A DNA stretch of 63,260 nt from JAEUUM01 sp038326165. Its GTDB lineage: Bacteria > Bacteroidota > Bacteroidia > Chitinophagales > Saprospiraceae. The position numbers and the translations under genes were made by a program. This document shows positions 7,501 through 15,739 of this stretch, piece by piece (the first letter of the stretch is position 1; each line of letters starts with the position of its first letter). Below the pieces are notes generated by a model. It ran no database searches, was not told the origin of the DNA, and was given only the letters and a program-made list of their open reading frames with translations. Location of the stretch: contig JBBQJT010000015.1 of NCBI GenBank assembly GCA_038326165.1, forward strand, positions 1 to 63,260, read 5' to 3'.

Positions 7501-10053
7501 TTATTTCTTGATCAATTTAAAGCTTTTGAAATCACTGCCAGATTTTAAAACAAGCAAGTAAGCACCAGAAGCTTGGGCGTTCAAATCAATTGTTAAATCA
7601 TTCGTCAAAGTGCTGTTGCTTATCATCTTTCCATCTATTTGATAGATTGTACAATCAATTCGCTCAGAAATATTTGTTTTGACCCTCCACTGATTGAAAT
7701 CAATGTTAACTAATTGAAAGGTCTCAATCTCTTCGTGTGTAGCAATTAATCCACAATCTACTTTTCCTAAAAATGTTTCCTTCTGACAATCAGCAAATAT
7801 CAAGTCAGTCACCACAAATACATACTCAGTATTATTTGCTTCTAAATCTTTGATTTTGATGGGAACTGAAGCGTATAAATAGCTACCATAGTTCTTTCCA
7901 TTTCCCGTAATCATAAATCCAGTGCTGCTGACACTTATGTGATCAAAGTTAATAAGGACATTAAACTTGTTCCCAACACAGTTTTGAACGGTTGCACTCA
8001 AATCAGAAATAAAACAATTAGCCATATTTTCGCACTTTGGAGATTCATATTCTTTGATCTTGAAGCACATTTCATTCTCCTTGTCAAAGACTTTGATGTA
8101 ATCATTTTTATTGCCAGACTTCAATAGCCCGTTTACAGTAAGCGGCAGTTGACTGTATAAAAAATTGCCTATGAATTTGCCGTTGGCAATAAGTTTGAAG
8201 CCATTACCGGAAGTATTTTCATACAAGAAATTAATCACAGCATTGTAGGTTGAATCTGAAGTACATTCCAAAATTTCAATAGATAATTCGTAGAGTTTGC
8301 AATCACCCATCTCGCAATTTGGAGATTTGAATCCTTTTAAAGTAAAGCAAGCTTCGTTGTCATTATCGGATACTTTAATGTTGTCATTTGTGTTTCCAGA
8401 TTTGACAATTCCAACGATAGTTAATGGTAGTTCGCTGTATAAATGATAGCCAATAAATTTGCCATTGATGAACAAGTCGAAACCATTTCCTACTGTGTTT
8501 TCATGTTTAAAATCAATAATTGCATTATATGAGGAATCACTGATACAATCTAAAATGACGATACCTAAATCATATAATTTGCAGTCACCACCACAATTTG
8601 GGGATTCATACTCTTTGATCGTAAAACAATCTCCATTATCATTGTCAAAGACTTTGATGTAATCATTTTTGTTTCCTGATTTGACCAATCCTACTAATGT
8701 CAATGGCAGTTGGCTATATAAATAATAACCTATAAATTTGCCATTGTGAATTAAATCAAAACCACTTCCAACAGTATTCTGATGCTCAAAGTCAATTACA
8801 GCGTTATATGAAGAATCTGTAATACAATCTAGTGTAGTAACAGTCAAATCAAATAGTTTGCAATCTCCTTGATTTTGACATTCGAATCCCTCAAAAATAT
8901 AACTATGACAACAATCGGCGCTTCCTGAACCCAAACAAATAGTTAAGGTATCAAACTTGCTGCCAGTCCCTGGAAATGAGTTAATTAGCAAAGGAAGTTT
9001 TTGTAATTGATATACACCCAAAAGCACTCCATTACCAAAAACTGAAAATGTACTATCTGGCGCATCTTCTGTCTTGAAATTCAGCTTCAATGCATAAGTT
9101 GAGTCTGAGGTACATTCCAAAGGATCAATGTTGATCTTGAATGTGAAGCAAGAATCTTTACAATCAATTATGCCCAAGTCTTTAAATACATTGCAATTTG
9201 GATTTTCCTTGTCTTTTACAATAAATTCCCATTCTTTTTCAGAGCTACTCATCAACGGGCCCAATGTGATCGGTACCTGACTGTATTCAAAAATTCCGTA
9301 ATTGATACCATTTCCGAAAACATTAAATCCTAATGATCCTTGATTTGTATAATCAAAATTGAGAGTGACAAAAAACTTACCTAAGGAATCACAATCAGTA
9401 ACAGTAGCATTTAAATTGGATAATTTACAATCTTCGTTAGGAGAGCCACAGTCCATGACTGGAAATTCAACTGCATCAAAACAATCTTCATTTTCCGAAT
9501 CAACAATTTTAAGTAGATCCCAATTTTTGCCTGATACATAGATGTTTGTAATTATCAATGGCAAACTAGAGTATAGAAATTTTCCAATTTTGACCCCATT
9601 TTGGTAAACGAAAAAATAATCGCTTGATTGATCTTGAAAATTGAAATTAATTTCAATTGCATACTTACCTTTTCCGGTACACTCAAGGGTATCGACTACC
9701 AAATCCCATATTTCACAATTATTGCATTGAGGGGATGCAAATTCAACAAAATTATTGCAATCCAGATTGATTAAGTCTTTAACGACTAACTCGTACGAAG
9801 AAGTTCCATTTCCAATGAACGGACCAATAGTGACTGGCAAAGAACCGTATTGGAAAGAGCCGTATTGTTTACCATTCGCTTGCACTTTGAACCCTTCATT
9901 GCCGACCATCGCGTAGTCGAAATTTAAAATGACATAAAAATTGCCATTTGCATCGCAAGGTAGTATCTCTATAGTAGGTTTTCCAATTTCACAATTAGAG
10001 AGTAAGATATTTGTAAATAAAATGCTAAAAAAAAGAATAAATATTTGTTTCAT
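7501..10053 (-). CDS. T9SS-exported protein with eight tandem ~94-residue repeats
   Basis: An 850-residue secreted protein: signal peptide (residues 1-20), eight tandem modules, and a C-terminal T9SS sorting domain (about 775-850, ending GAYLLVLKSG...FKLIKK). Each module follows C-x-(L)-x-V--L(D/E)C--D--Y-----F, then G-F-----G--IG-(Y/F)LYS-LPLT, and ends in a D-x-(D/E)-x-x-C-F calcium-loop-like stretch with ESPxC. Conserved Cys at both ends suggest disulfides or stacking. I do not recognise a named domain; the beta-rich pattern suggests an Ig-like or jelly-roll adhesin or ligand-binding stalk (inference). A TTG six bases upstream is in frame but lies inside the -7 box, so the ATG at 10053 is preferred. 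Confidence 0.8.
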   Translation of the reverse strand: MKQIFILFFSILFTNILLSNCEIGKPTIEILPCDANGNFYVILNFDYAMVGNEGFKVQANGKQYGSFQYGSLPVTIGPFIGNGTSSYELVVKDLINLDCNNFVEFASPQCNNCEIWDLVVDTLECTGKGKYAIEINFNFQDQSSDYFFVYQNGVKIGKFLYSSLPLIITNIYVSGKNWDLLKIVDSENEDCFDAVEFPVMDCGSPNEDCKLSNLNATVTDCDSLGKFFVTLNFDYTNQGSLGFNVFGNGINYGIFEYSQVPITLGPLMSSSEKEWEFIVKDKENPNCNVFKDLGIIDCKDSCFTFKINIDPLECTSDSTYALKLNFKTEDAPDSTFSVFGNGVLLGVYQLQKLPLLINSFPGTGSKFDTLTICLGSGSADCCHSYIFEGFECQNQGDCKLFDLTVTTLDCITDSSYNAVIDFEHQNTVGSGFDLIHNGKFIGYYLYSQLPLTLVGLVKSGNKNDYIKVFDNDNGDCFTIKEYESPNCGGDCKLYDLGIVILDCISDSSYNAIIDFKHENTVGNGFDLFINGKFIGYHLYSELPLTIVGIVKSGNTNDNIKVSDNDNEACFTLKGFKSPNCEMGDCKLYELSIEILECTSDSTYNAVINFLYENTSGNGFKLIANGKFIGNFLYSQLPLTVNGLLKSGNKNDYIKVFDKENEMCFKIKEYESPKCENMANCFISDLSATVQNCVGNKFNVLINFDHISVSSTGFMITGNGKNYGSYLYASVPIKIKDLEANNTEYVFVVTDLIFADCQKETFLGKVDCGLIATHEEIETFQLVNIDFNQWRVKTNISERIDCTIYQIDGKMISNSTLTNDLTIDLNAQASGAYLLVLKSGSDFKSFKLIKK
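7745..9990 (-). repeat. Eight-unit in-gene tandem repeat (about 280 nt period)
   Basis: The coding repeat has a 279-282 nt period. The conserved module-start Cys codon recurs at 8860, 8581 and 8299 (spacings 279 and 282). Modules 5-7 (about 8030-8865) are nearly identical at protein level (NGKFIG, YS-LPLT, VKSGN-ND-IKV), indicating recent duplication. Modules 1-4 and 8 are more diverged. Confidence 0.85.
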
Positions 10054-10056
10054 ATT

Positions 10057-10064
10057 CAAATGTA
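10057..10064 (-). promoter_or_regulatory. TAnnTTTG -7 box directly before the repeat-protein ATG
   Basis: TACATTTG on the minus strand ends 3 nt before the ATG at 10053, predicting a leaderless or near-leaderless mRNA. Confidence 0.5.
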
Positions 10065-10128
10065 TTGATGATCAAAATTATTAAATAGATTCCATGTTTA
10101 TTAACTTCGTTGCAAGAAATAAATTGAA

Positions 10129-11091
10129 ATGAGAAAATTAGTCCTAAACTCAGATGGCTTTAGATTGGAATCCCTGAAGACCAATGAAGCAAATATTGAA
10201 CAATTAAAAGTGAAGATTCACAATGCTTCATTGAATCATAGGGATTTATGGATCGCAAAAGGGCAGTATGCTGGTATAAAGTATCCAAGTGTGTTAGGAT
10301 CAGACGGAATGGGATATATTAATGAAAGGAGAGTGTTGATCAACCCATCATTCAATTGGATTGCCAATAGTTTGGCCCAACCAAATGACTTTAAAATATT
10401 GGGTCTTCCTGATGAAGGAACATTTCAAGACGAGATTACAGTTAATAAAGAGCAGGTTTATGATGTTCCTCCGCATTTGACTGATCAAGAGGCTGCTTCG
10501 CTGCCTCTTGCTGGGTTGACCGCATATAGGGCTTTGTACACGCGGTGCAGAACAGATGAAAAAGATAGGGTGTTGATTAATGGCATAGGAGGTGGAGTTG
10601 CTTTGCTTGCAGCGCAGTTTGCTTTAGCAACTGGTTGCGAAGTTTGGGCCACATCAGGAAGTGATAAAAAACTTCAAAAGGCTCAATCATTGGGTATTTC
10701 TGGCGGAGTGAATTATAAAAATCCAGATTGGTCCAAGATTTTAAAAGAGCAAGCTGGTGGATTTGATGTTATTATTGATGGTGCTGGTGGTGCTTCCTTG
10801 GTTGGCTTATTGAATGTCTGTAATCCAGGTGCTAAGATTGGTATTTACGGAGGAACTTCAGGTAAAATAGAAAATGTGAGCCCGCAGGCAATTTTTTGGA
10901 AGCAAGTCAGTATACTTGGCAGTACGATGGGTAGTTCTCAGGAGTTTGCGCAAATGTTGGGTTTTGTAGATTATCATAAAATTCACCCAATTGTAGATTC
11001 TATTTTTGATTTGGAAGATTACCAAAAGGCTTTTGATAGAATGGAAAGTGGAGCTCAATTCGGTAAAATTGTATTAAAGATTGCAGATTGA
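10129..11091 (+). CDS. Medium-chain dehydrogenase/reductase, quinone oxidoreductase-like
   Basis: A 320-residue MDR-superfamily enzyme. The N-terminal GroES-like fold has NHRDLWIAKGQY near residue 35 and LGSDGMG near 57. The Rossmann nucleotide-binding segment GIGGGVALLAAQFA lies near residues 150-163. The cysteines and Glu of the structural zinc lobe are absent, which points to the zinc-free NAD(P)H:quinone reductase/enoyl reductase side of the family. The substrate is not predictable. It overlaps the next gene by 4 nt (stop inside its TTG start), so the two are probably translationally coupled. Confidence 0.8.
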   Translation: MRKLVLNSDGFRLESLKTNEANIEQLKVKIHNASLNHRDLWIAKGQYAGIKYPSVLGSDGMGYINERRVLINPSFNWIANSLAQPNDFKILGLPDEGTFQDEITVNKEQVYDVPPHLTDQEAASLPLAGLTAYRALYTRCRTDEKDRVLINGIGGGVALLAAQFALATGCEVWATSGSDKKLQKAQSLGISGGVNYKNPDWSKILKEQAGGFDVIIDGAGGASLVGLLNVCNPGAKIGIYGGTSGKIENVSPQAIFWKQVSILGSTMGSSQEFAQMLGFVDYHKIHPIVDSIFDLEDYQKAFDRMESGAQFGKIVLKIAD

Positions 11092-11600
11092 AAATAGGCT
11101 TAATTTCAGATACACACAGTCAACTTTATGAAGATGTCATAAAATCTTTAGAAGGAGTAGACGAAATATGGCACGCAGGTGATATTGGTGACGAGAACAT
11201 ATTGAACGCTCTTAGTTTGATTGCACCTATTCGGTCTGTTTGGGGTAATATTGATCTTCCCTCTATAAAAACAAGAATTCCTGAGGATTTGGTTTGGGAA
11301 TGTGAAGGATTTAAAATCTTAATGACGCACATTGGTGGTTATCCCGGCAAATATAATACAAGAGCCAAGGGCATTATATTGGAGCAGAAACCTGATGTTT
11401 TCATTTGTGGACATTCTCATATACTCAAAGTGATGCGAGATCCAAAGCTTGATTTGATACATTTTAACCCGGGAGCTTGTGGATCACATGGTTGGCACAA
11501 AGTCAGAACTATACTTCGTTTTGAGCTTTATCAAAGTAAAATCAAACAACTGGAAGCTATTGAGTTAGATCCAAGATGGCCGACACTAACTGAGCAATAA
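11088..11600 (+). CDS. Metallophosphoesterase, YfcE/MJ0936 family
   Basis: A 170-residue phosphodiesterase of the calcineurin-like superfamily. The five metal-binding blocks are in order: SDTHS (residues 7-11), HAGDIGD (~31), WGNID (~54), MTHIGGYPG (~78) and CGHSH (~107), then FNPGACG. Short members of this family hydrolyse model phosphodiesters or cyclic nucleotides; the physiological substrate is usually unknown. The TTG start is required, because the DTHS motif begins only eight residues in. It ends 3 nt before the convergent PLP enzyme's stop. Confidence 0.88.
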   Translation: MKIGLISDTHSQLYEDVIKSLEGVDEIWHAGDIGDENILNALSLIAPIRSVWGNIDLPSIKTRIPEDLVWECEGFKILMTHIGGYPGKYNTRAKGIILEQKPDVFICGHSHILKVMRDPKLDLIHFNPGACGSHGWHKVRTILRFELYQSKIKQLEAIELDPRWPTLTEQ

Positions 11601-11602
11601 TT

Positions 11603-12796
11603 TCACGAAATAGCTCCATCTATATCTTCAATTAAATCTACAACCGATTCTATACCTACCGATAAACGAATCAGACCATCTGTTATTCCATTTAGGAATC
11701 TTGTTTCTGCAGGAATGTTTAGATGTGAAGAAGAAGCCGGATGTAAAACCAATGTGTCAACATCGCCTAAAGTAGGAGCCATGGTGCACATTTTTAGCTC
11801 ATTCATAAACTTATTTGCAGCACTGAGGCCACCATTCAGCTCAAAGGAAAGCATGCCGCCAAAATATTTCATTTGTTGTTTTGCTAGTTGATGTTGTGGG
11901 TGGCTTTCAAGTCCAGGATAATTAACGTTGATGACCGAAGGATGCTTTTCAAGATGTTTTGCCAATGTTAGAGCATTACTACTGTGCTTTTCCATTCTTA
12001 ATTGCAGGGTTTTCATTCCATTGTGAAGCAGCCATGCATCCATTGGTCCAGTATTTGTTCCGATCAACTTCATGGTAGTCCAAATAGATTTCATAAAATC
12101 CTTATTGAATGATATAATTGCTCCACTTATGCTGTTGCCATGGCCGTTAAGGTATTTTGTTGTGCTGTGAATTACGATATCAATACCGGATAAAAGTGGT
12201 TGTTGAATGACAGGAGTACAAAATGTATTATCTGTCATAGTAATCCTATTGTATTTTCGACCTAAAACACCAATTGCTTTTAAATCAATCAGTTGCATAA
12301 CTGGATTTGCTGGAGTTTCAGCGTAAATCATTTTAATGCTTGGGTCTATTTTCAATTGATTCTCAATGTAATCGGTGTTGCTCAAATCCATAAAAACTGG
12401 TATAACTCCCCAATTTCCTAATATCTTGCTGAATAATTCGGTTGTGCCACCATACAGATTTCCTTGAGTTAGAACTTTATCCCCGGGCTTCAAGAGGGCT
12501 AGGCAAGCTGTTGAAATAGCAGCCATACCTGATGATACCATAAGACAATCCGCTTCGAGAGTTCCACCATATCCTTCTAATTGGGCAATTTTACTCGCAA
12601 CCGCATCAACAGTTGGATTTCTATATCTACCATACACATATCCTTTTTCATTACCCTTAAAAATGTCAATTCCTTGCTCTGCGGATTCAAAAACAAAGGA
12701 AGATGAGGCATAAATAGGCAAAACATGCGGTTCTGTACTTAGCGAAATATGTTGTTCACGAACGATTATGGACTCCTGACTCAGTTTGTTTGACAT
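11603..12796 (-). CDS. Cys/Met-metabolism PLP-dependent enzyme (transsulfuration family)
   Basis: A 397-residue fold-type I PLP enzyme. Visible features are YGRYRNPT (residue ~52), SGMAAIS (~88), the PLP Asp in TMTDNTFCTP (~188), the Schiff-base Lys in HSTTKYLNGHGN (~212), and R-S-G-E at the C-terminus (IRLSVGIE). The family includes cystathionine gamma-synthase, cystathionine beta/gamma-lyase, O-acetylhomoserine sulfhydrylase and methionine gamma-lyase; sequence alone does not decide which. Transcribed singly, divergent from the pseudouridine synthase gene. Confidence 0.87.
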   Translation of the reverse strand: MSNKLSQESIIVREQHISLSTEPHVLPIYASSSFVFESAEQGIDIFKGNEKGYVYGRYRNPTVDAVASKIAQLEGYGGTLEADCLMVSSGMAAISTACLALLKPGDKVLTQGNLYGGTTELFSKILGNWGVIPVFMDLSNTDYIENQLKIDPSIKMIYAETPANPVMQLIDLKAIGVLGRKYNRITMTDNTFCTPVIQQPLLSGIDIVIHSTTKYLNGHGNSISGAIISFNKDFMKSIWTTMKLIGTNTGPMDAWLLHNGMKTLQLRMEKHSSNALTLAKHLEKHPSVINVNYPGLESHPQHQLAKQQMKYFGGMLSFELNGGLSAANKFMNELKMCTMAPTLGDVDTLVLHPASSSHLNIPAETRFLNGITDGLIRLSVGIESVVDLIEDIDGAIS

Positions 12797-12985
12797 AAAT
12801 TATAATTGAATTAAGCTGTAAAATTAATCATCCATTCTTTAATCCTTCGTTCTATTTTGAATGTCATAAATACTTCGGCTTGTGGAAAAGTCAATGGCCC
12901 TATTTTGTCCTTGAAAATACATTTTTTAGCAGAATCCATTCTTTCTCATATTAATTGGCGAAATTTGCAAGCCATTACAAATTTC

Positions 12986-14059
12986 ATGACAAACGAACTC
13001 GAATTCATAGAAGATCAGATTCAAGAAGAATTCTATGAACATTTTAGCATCCTAACAGATCCCAAACAAACTCCGATAAGAATTGATAGGTTTTTGATGG
13101 ATCGTGTTTCACGTATATCGAGAAACAAAATTCAGGCTGCGATTACTGCAGGAAGCATATTGGTCGACAATAAGGTTGTCAAATCTAATTACAAGGTTAG
13201 ACCCAATCAGACCATCAATTTGATCTTATCCACTCCCCCCCGTGATACTGGAATTGTCATGCCAGAGGACATTCCTTTGAATGTCGTCTATGAGGACAAT
13301 GATATTCTGGTGATCAATAAGCAAGCTGGGTTGGTTGTGCACCCAGGAGTAGGTAACTATACTGGCACATTAATCAATGCACTAGCTTGGTATTATGATC
13401 AGGCTAAGTTACCTGTTATGGATGGAAATACCACAGAACGGGCAGGACTCGTCCACCGGATTGACAAGGACACAACAGGTTTGTTAGTGATCGCAAAGAC
13501 TGAATTTGCCATGGCCTCTTTGAGCAAGCAATTTTTTGATCACTCAATTCAGCGGACCTATCAAGCATTGGTTTGGGGGCAGCCAGATCCAATGGCAGGA
13601 ACAGTTCACAATTATATTGGTAGAAATTTAAGAAGTAGGACGGAGTTAATGGTTGTTGACGATGAGTCTCTTGGAAAAGAAGCAATAACGCATTATAAAG
13701 TACTTGAAGGAATGTATTACGTTTCCTTGGTTGAATGCAAATTGGAAACTGGTAGAACTCACCAAATCAGAGTTCACATGAAATCTTTGGGACATCCATT
13801 ATTCAACGATTCAAAATATGGAGGGGATAGAGTAGTGAAGGGTACTGTTTTTAGCAAATACAAGACATTCGTTCAGAATAACTTTAATTTGCTCCCGCGT
13901 CAGGCATTACATGCCAAAACGCTTGGTTTTGTTCATCCAAGTACCAAAGAATGGATGCAATTTGATACAGATTTGCCTTCAGATATGCTTGCTTGTATGG
14001 ACCGATGGAGAAATTATGTGACTCATTCAAAAGACATTAAAAGCAATGAAGCGGAGTGA
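12986..14059 (+). CDS. RluA-family 23S rRNA pseudouridine synthase, RluD-like
   Basis: A 357-residue protein: an N-terminal S4 RNA-binding domain (IRIDRFLMDRVS---RNKIQAAITAGSILVD, residues ~24-75) and a RluA catalytic domain. The catalytic Asp lies in HRIDKDTTGLLVIAKT; ETGRTHQIRVHM and HPLFND-KYGG follow. RluD modifies uridines 1911, 1915 and 1917 of helix 69 in 23S rRNA. I chose the ATG at 12986 because the preceding 43 in-frame residues (from 12857) are not family-like. The 3' end overlaps the acyl-CoA reductase gene by 14 nt. Confidence 0.88.
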   Translation: MTNELEFIEDQIQEEFYEHFSILTDPKQTPIRIDRFLMDRVSRISRNKIQAAITAGSILVDNKVVKSNYKVRPNQTINLILSTPPRDTGIVMPEDIPLNVVYEDNDILVINKQAGLVVHPGVGNYTGTLINALAWYYDQAKLPVMDGNTTERAGLVHRIDKDTTGLLVIAKTEFAMASLSKQFFDHSIQRTYQALVWGQPDPMAGTVHNYIGRNLRSRTELMVVDDESLGKEAITHYKVLEGMYYVSLVECKLETGRTHQIRVHMKSLGHPLFNDSKYGGDRVVKGTVFSKYKTFVQNNFNLLPRQALHAKTLGFVHPSTKEWMQFDTDLPSDMLACMDRWRNYVTHSKDIKSNEAE

Positions 14060-15068
14060 GCGTTTACAAGTTTTGGTGCAGTTGGGAGCATACATTAAGA
14101 GGAGTCCGGAGGAGTTATTAAAGGCCTGTCAACAGGCTGAAATTGAAAATCCTTGGTTCACTCAAGACTCTATTCAATTGGTTTTAAACAATCTTGCAGA
14201 TTGGCTTCAGGAATCAGTTTTGGAAGATTGGGCAAAGCAATATCAAGATACTCCAAGTTTGCAAAGCGAGGTGGGAGTCATCATGGCTGGGAATATACCC
14301 TTGGTTGGATTTCATGATTGGTTATGTGTCTTTTTAAGTGGTCAAAAAGCTATCTTGCATTTATCCGAGAAGGACCAAGTATTATTGAAGCATTTATTGA
14401 TGATCATGAATCAGTTCAATTCTACGGTAGGCGATTTTTACGTTTTTGATAAAAATTTCAAAAAAATAGACGCATTAATTGCCACAGGTTCAAGTAATAG
14501 CATTGAATTATTTAAGCAATACTTTAAAAGCAAACCCTCATTGTTGAGGTCACATAGAAATAGTATAGCAGTGATACATGGTGACGAAACAGACGAAGAG
14601 ATACTGAAATTGGGTGAAGACTGTTTTACACATTTTGGTTTGGGATGCAGAAATGTTTCCTTTCTTTTAGTGCCTGAAGATTATGTTTTCGATAAGATGT
14701 TTGAGTTGTGGCACGAAAAATATCAGCATCTTGTGTTCAACAACAAGTACAAGAATAATTTTGACTATCAATATGCCATATTACTATTGAATAAGGAAGA
14801 TTTTTTAACCAATGGCATGGTGATTATTCGGGAATCTGAAAGTATGATTTCCCCATTGGCAACACTACATTATAAGCGATATCATTCCAAGGATGAGGTT
14901 TATTCTTATGTCCATGACCATGTTGATCATTTACAATGTATTGTATCCAAAAAGCCATTAGAGGGAGTTTCAACCGTGCTACCCGGTATGGCTCAGCACC
15001 CTTTCATTGATGAATATGCCGATGGTAAGGACACCATGTTGTTTATTGAGGAGTTAATAGCAAAATGA
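14046..15068 (+). CDS. LuxC-like acyl-CoA reductase
   Basis: A 340-residue protein matching the stand-alone acyl-CoA reductase (LuxC domain) seen across Bacteroidota. Visible segments are VIMAGNIPLVGFHDW (~77-91), a Gly/Ser-rich IATGSSNS near 150 corresponding to the nucleotide-binding region, and a candidate catalytic Cys in FGLGCRNVSFLLVP (~205). Family members reduce acyl-CoA or acyl-ACP to aldehyde using NADPH. No luxD/E partner or other lipid gene is nearby; the gene overlaps both neighbours (rluD-like by 14 nt, nth by 4 nt), so it is carried in a housekeeping operon. Confidence 0.8.
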   Translation: MKRSERLQVLVQLGAYIKRSPEELLKACQQAEIENPWFTQDSIQLVLNNLADWLQESVLEDWAKQYQDTPSLQSEVGVIMAGNIPLVGFHDWLCVFLSGQKAILHLSEKDQVLLKHLLMIMNQFNSTVGDFYVFDKNFKKIDALIATGSSNSIELFKQYFKSKPSLLRSHRNSIAVIHGDETDEEILKLGEDCFTHFGLGCRNVSFLLVPEDYVFDKMFELWHEKYQHLVFNNKYKNNFDYQYAILLLNKEDFLTNGMVIIRESESMISPLATLHYKRYHSKDEVYSYVHDHVDHLQCIVSKKPLEGVSTVLPGMAQHPFIDEYADGKDTMLFIEELIAK

Positions 15069-15724
15069 CAAGAAAGCAAAAAGCTCAAGAAATAGGATTA
15101 ATCCTTAACGATTTGTATCCTGAAACTCCAATACCATTAGAGCATAAAGATTCCTACACCTTGCTCATTGCAGTTTTATTGTCCGCTCAATGCACTGATG
15201 CTCGTGTGAATACTATTACTCCTTTACTGTTTGCCAAGGCGGATAACCCAACTGATATGGTAAACTTAACTATTGAAGAAATCAGAGAAGTAATTTATCC
15301 TTGCGGATTGTCGCCAGCCAAAAGCAAAGCGATTCATTCTTTGTCTATGATACTTATTGATAAACATGGTGGGAATGTGCCGAATACTTTTGAAGCGCTT
15401 GAAGCATTACCGGGAGTTGGACATAAAACAGCATCTGTTGTAATGTCTCAAGCTTTTGGATTTCCGGCATTCCCAGTAGACACACATATTCACCGATTGG
15501 CAGAACGATGGGCATTGAGCACAGGCAAAAACGTAGATGTCACTGAAAAAGATTTGAAATCATTATTTCTACGAGAAACATGGAACAAGTTGCATCTTCA
15601 GATCATTTTTTACGGAAGAGAATATTGTCCAGCTCGTGGACACAATGTTGAAAATTGTATGATCTGCAAACAGTTTGGCCGTCAAAGAAAGCCCAATATT
15701 AAAAAAAGGACCAAAAATCTATAG
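15065..15724 (+). CDS. nth: Endonuclease III, DNA glycosylase/AP lyase
   Basis: A 219-residue base-excision repair enzyme. The helix-hairpin-helix LPGVGHKTA contains the catalytic Lys121, and FPVDTHIHRLAERW contains the catalytic Asp139; both family hallmarks are intact. Nth removes oxidised pyrimidines and nicks the abasic site. The C-terminal [4Fe-4S] loop appears incomplete: Cys188, Cys198 and Cys201 are present, but the fourth Cys expected about five residues later is absent (the tail is basic). The start overlaps the previous gene by 4 nt, as last gene of the operon. Confidence 0.92.
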   Translation: MTRKQKAQEIGLILNDLYPETPIPLEHKDSYTLLIAVLLSAQCTDARVNTITPLLFAKADNPTDMVNLTIEEIREVIYPCGLSPAKSKAIHSLSMILIDKHGGNVPNTFEALEALPGVGHKTASVVMSQAFGFPAFPVDTHIHRLAERWALSTGKNVDVTEKDLKSLFLRETWNKLHLQIIFYGREYCPARGHNVENCMICKQFGRQRKPNIKKRTKNL

Positions 15725-15739
15725 ATAAAATACTTTGCG

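Noticed and set aside
7745..9990. The ~280-nt periodicity considered as a CRISPR or non-coding satellite
   Set aside because: The repeat keeps one open frame, with codon-level divergence and conserved Cys; it is a protein repeat.
12857..12985. Longer N-terminus for the pseudouridine synthase
   Set aside because: The extra 43 residues are not family-like, and the S4 domain starts normally after the ATG at 12986.
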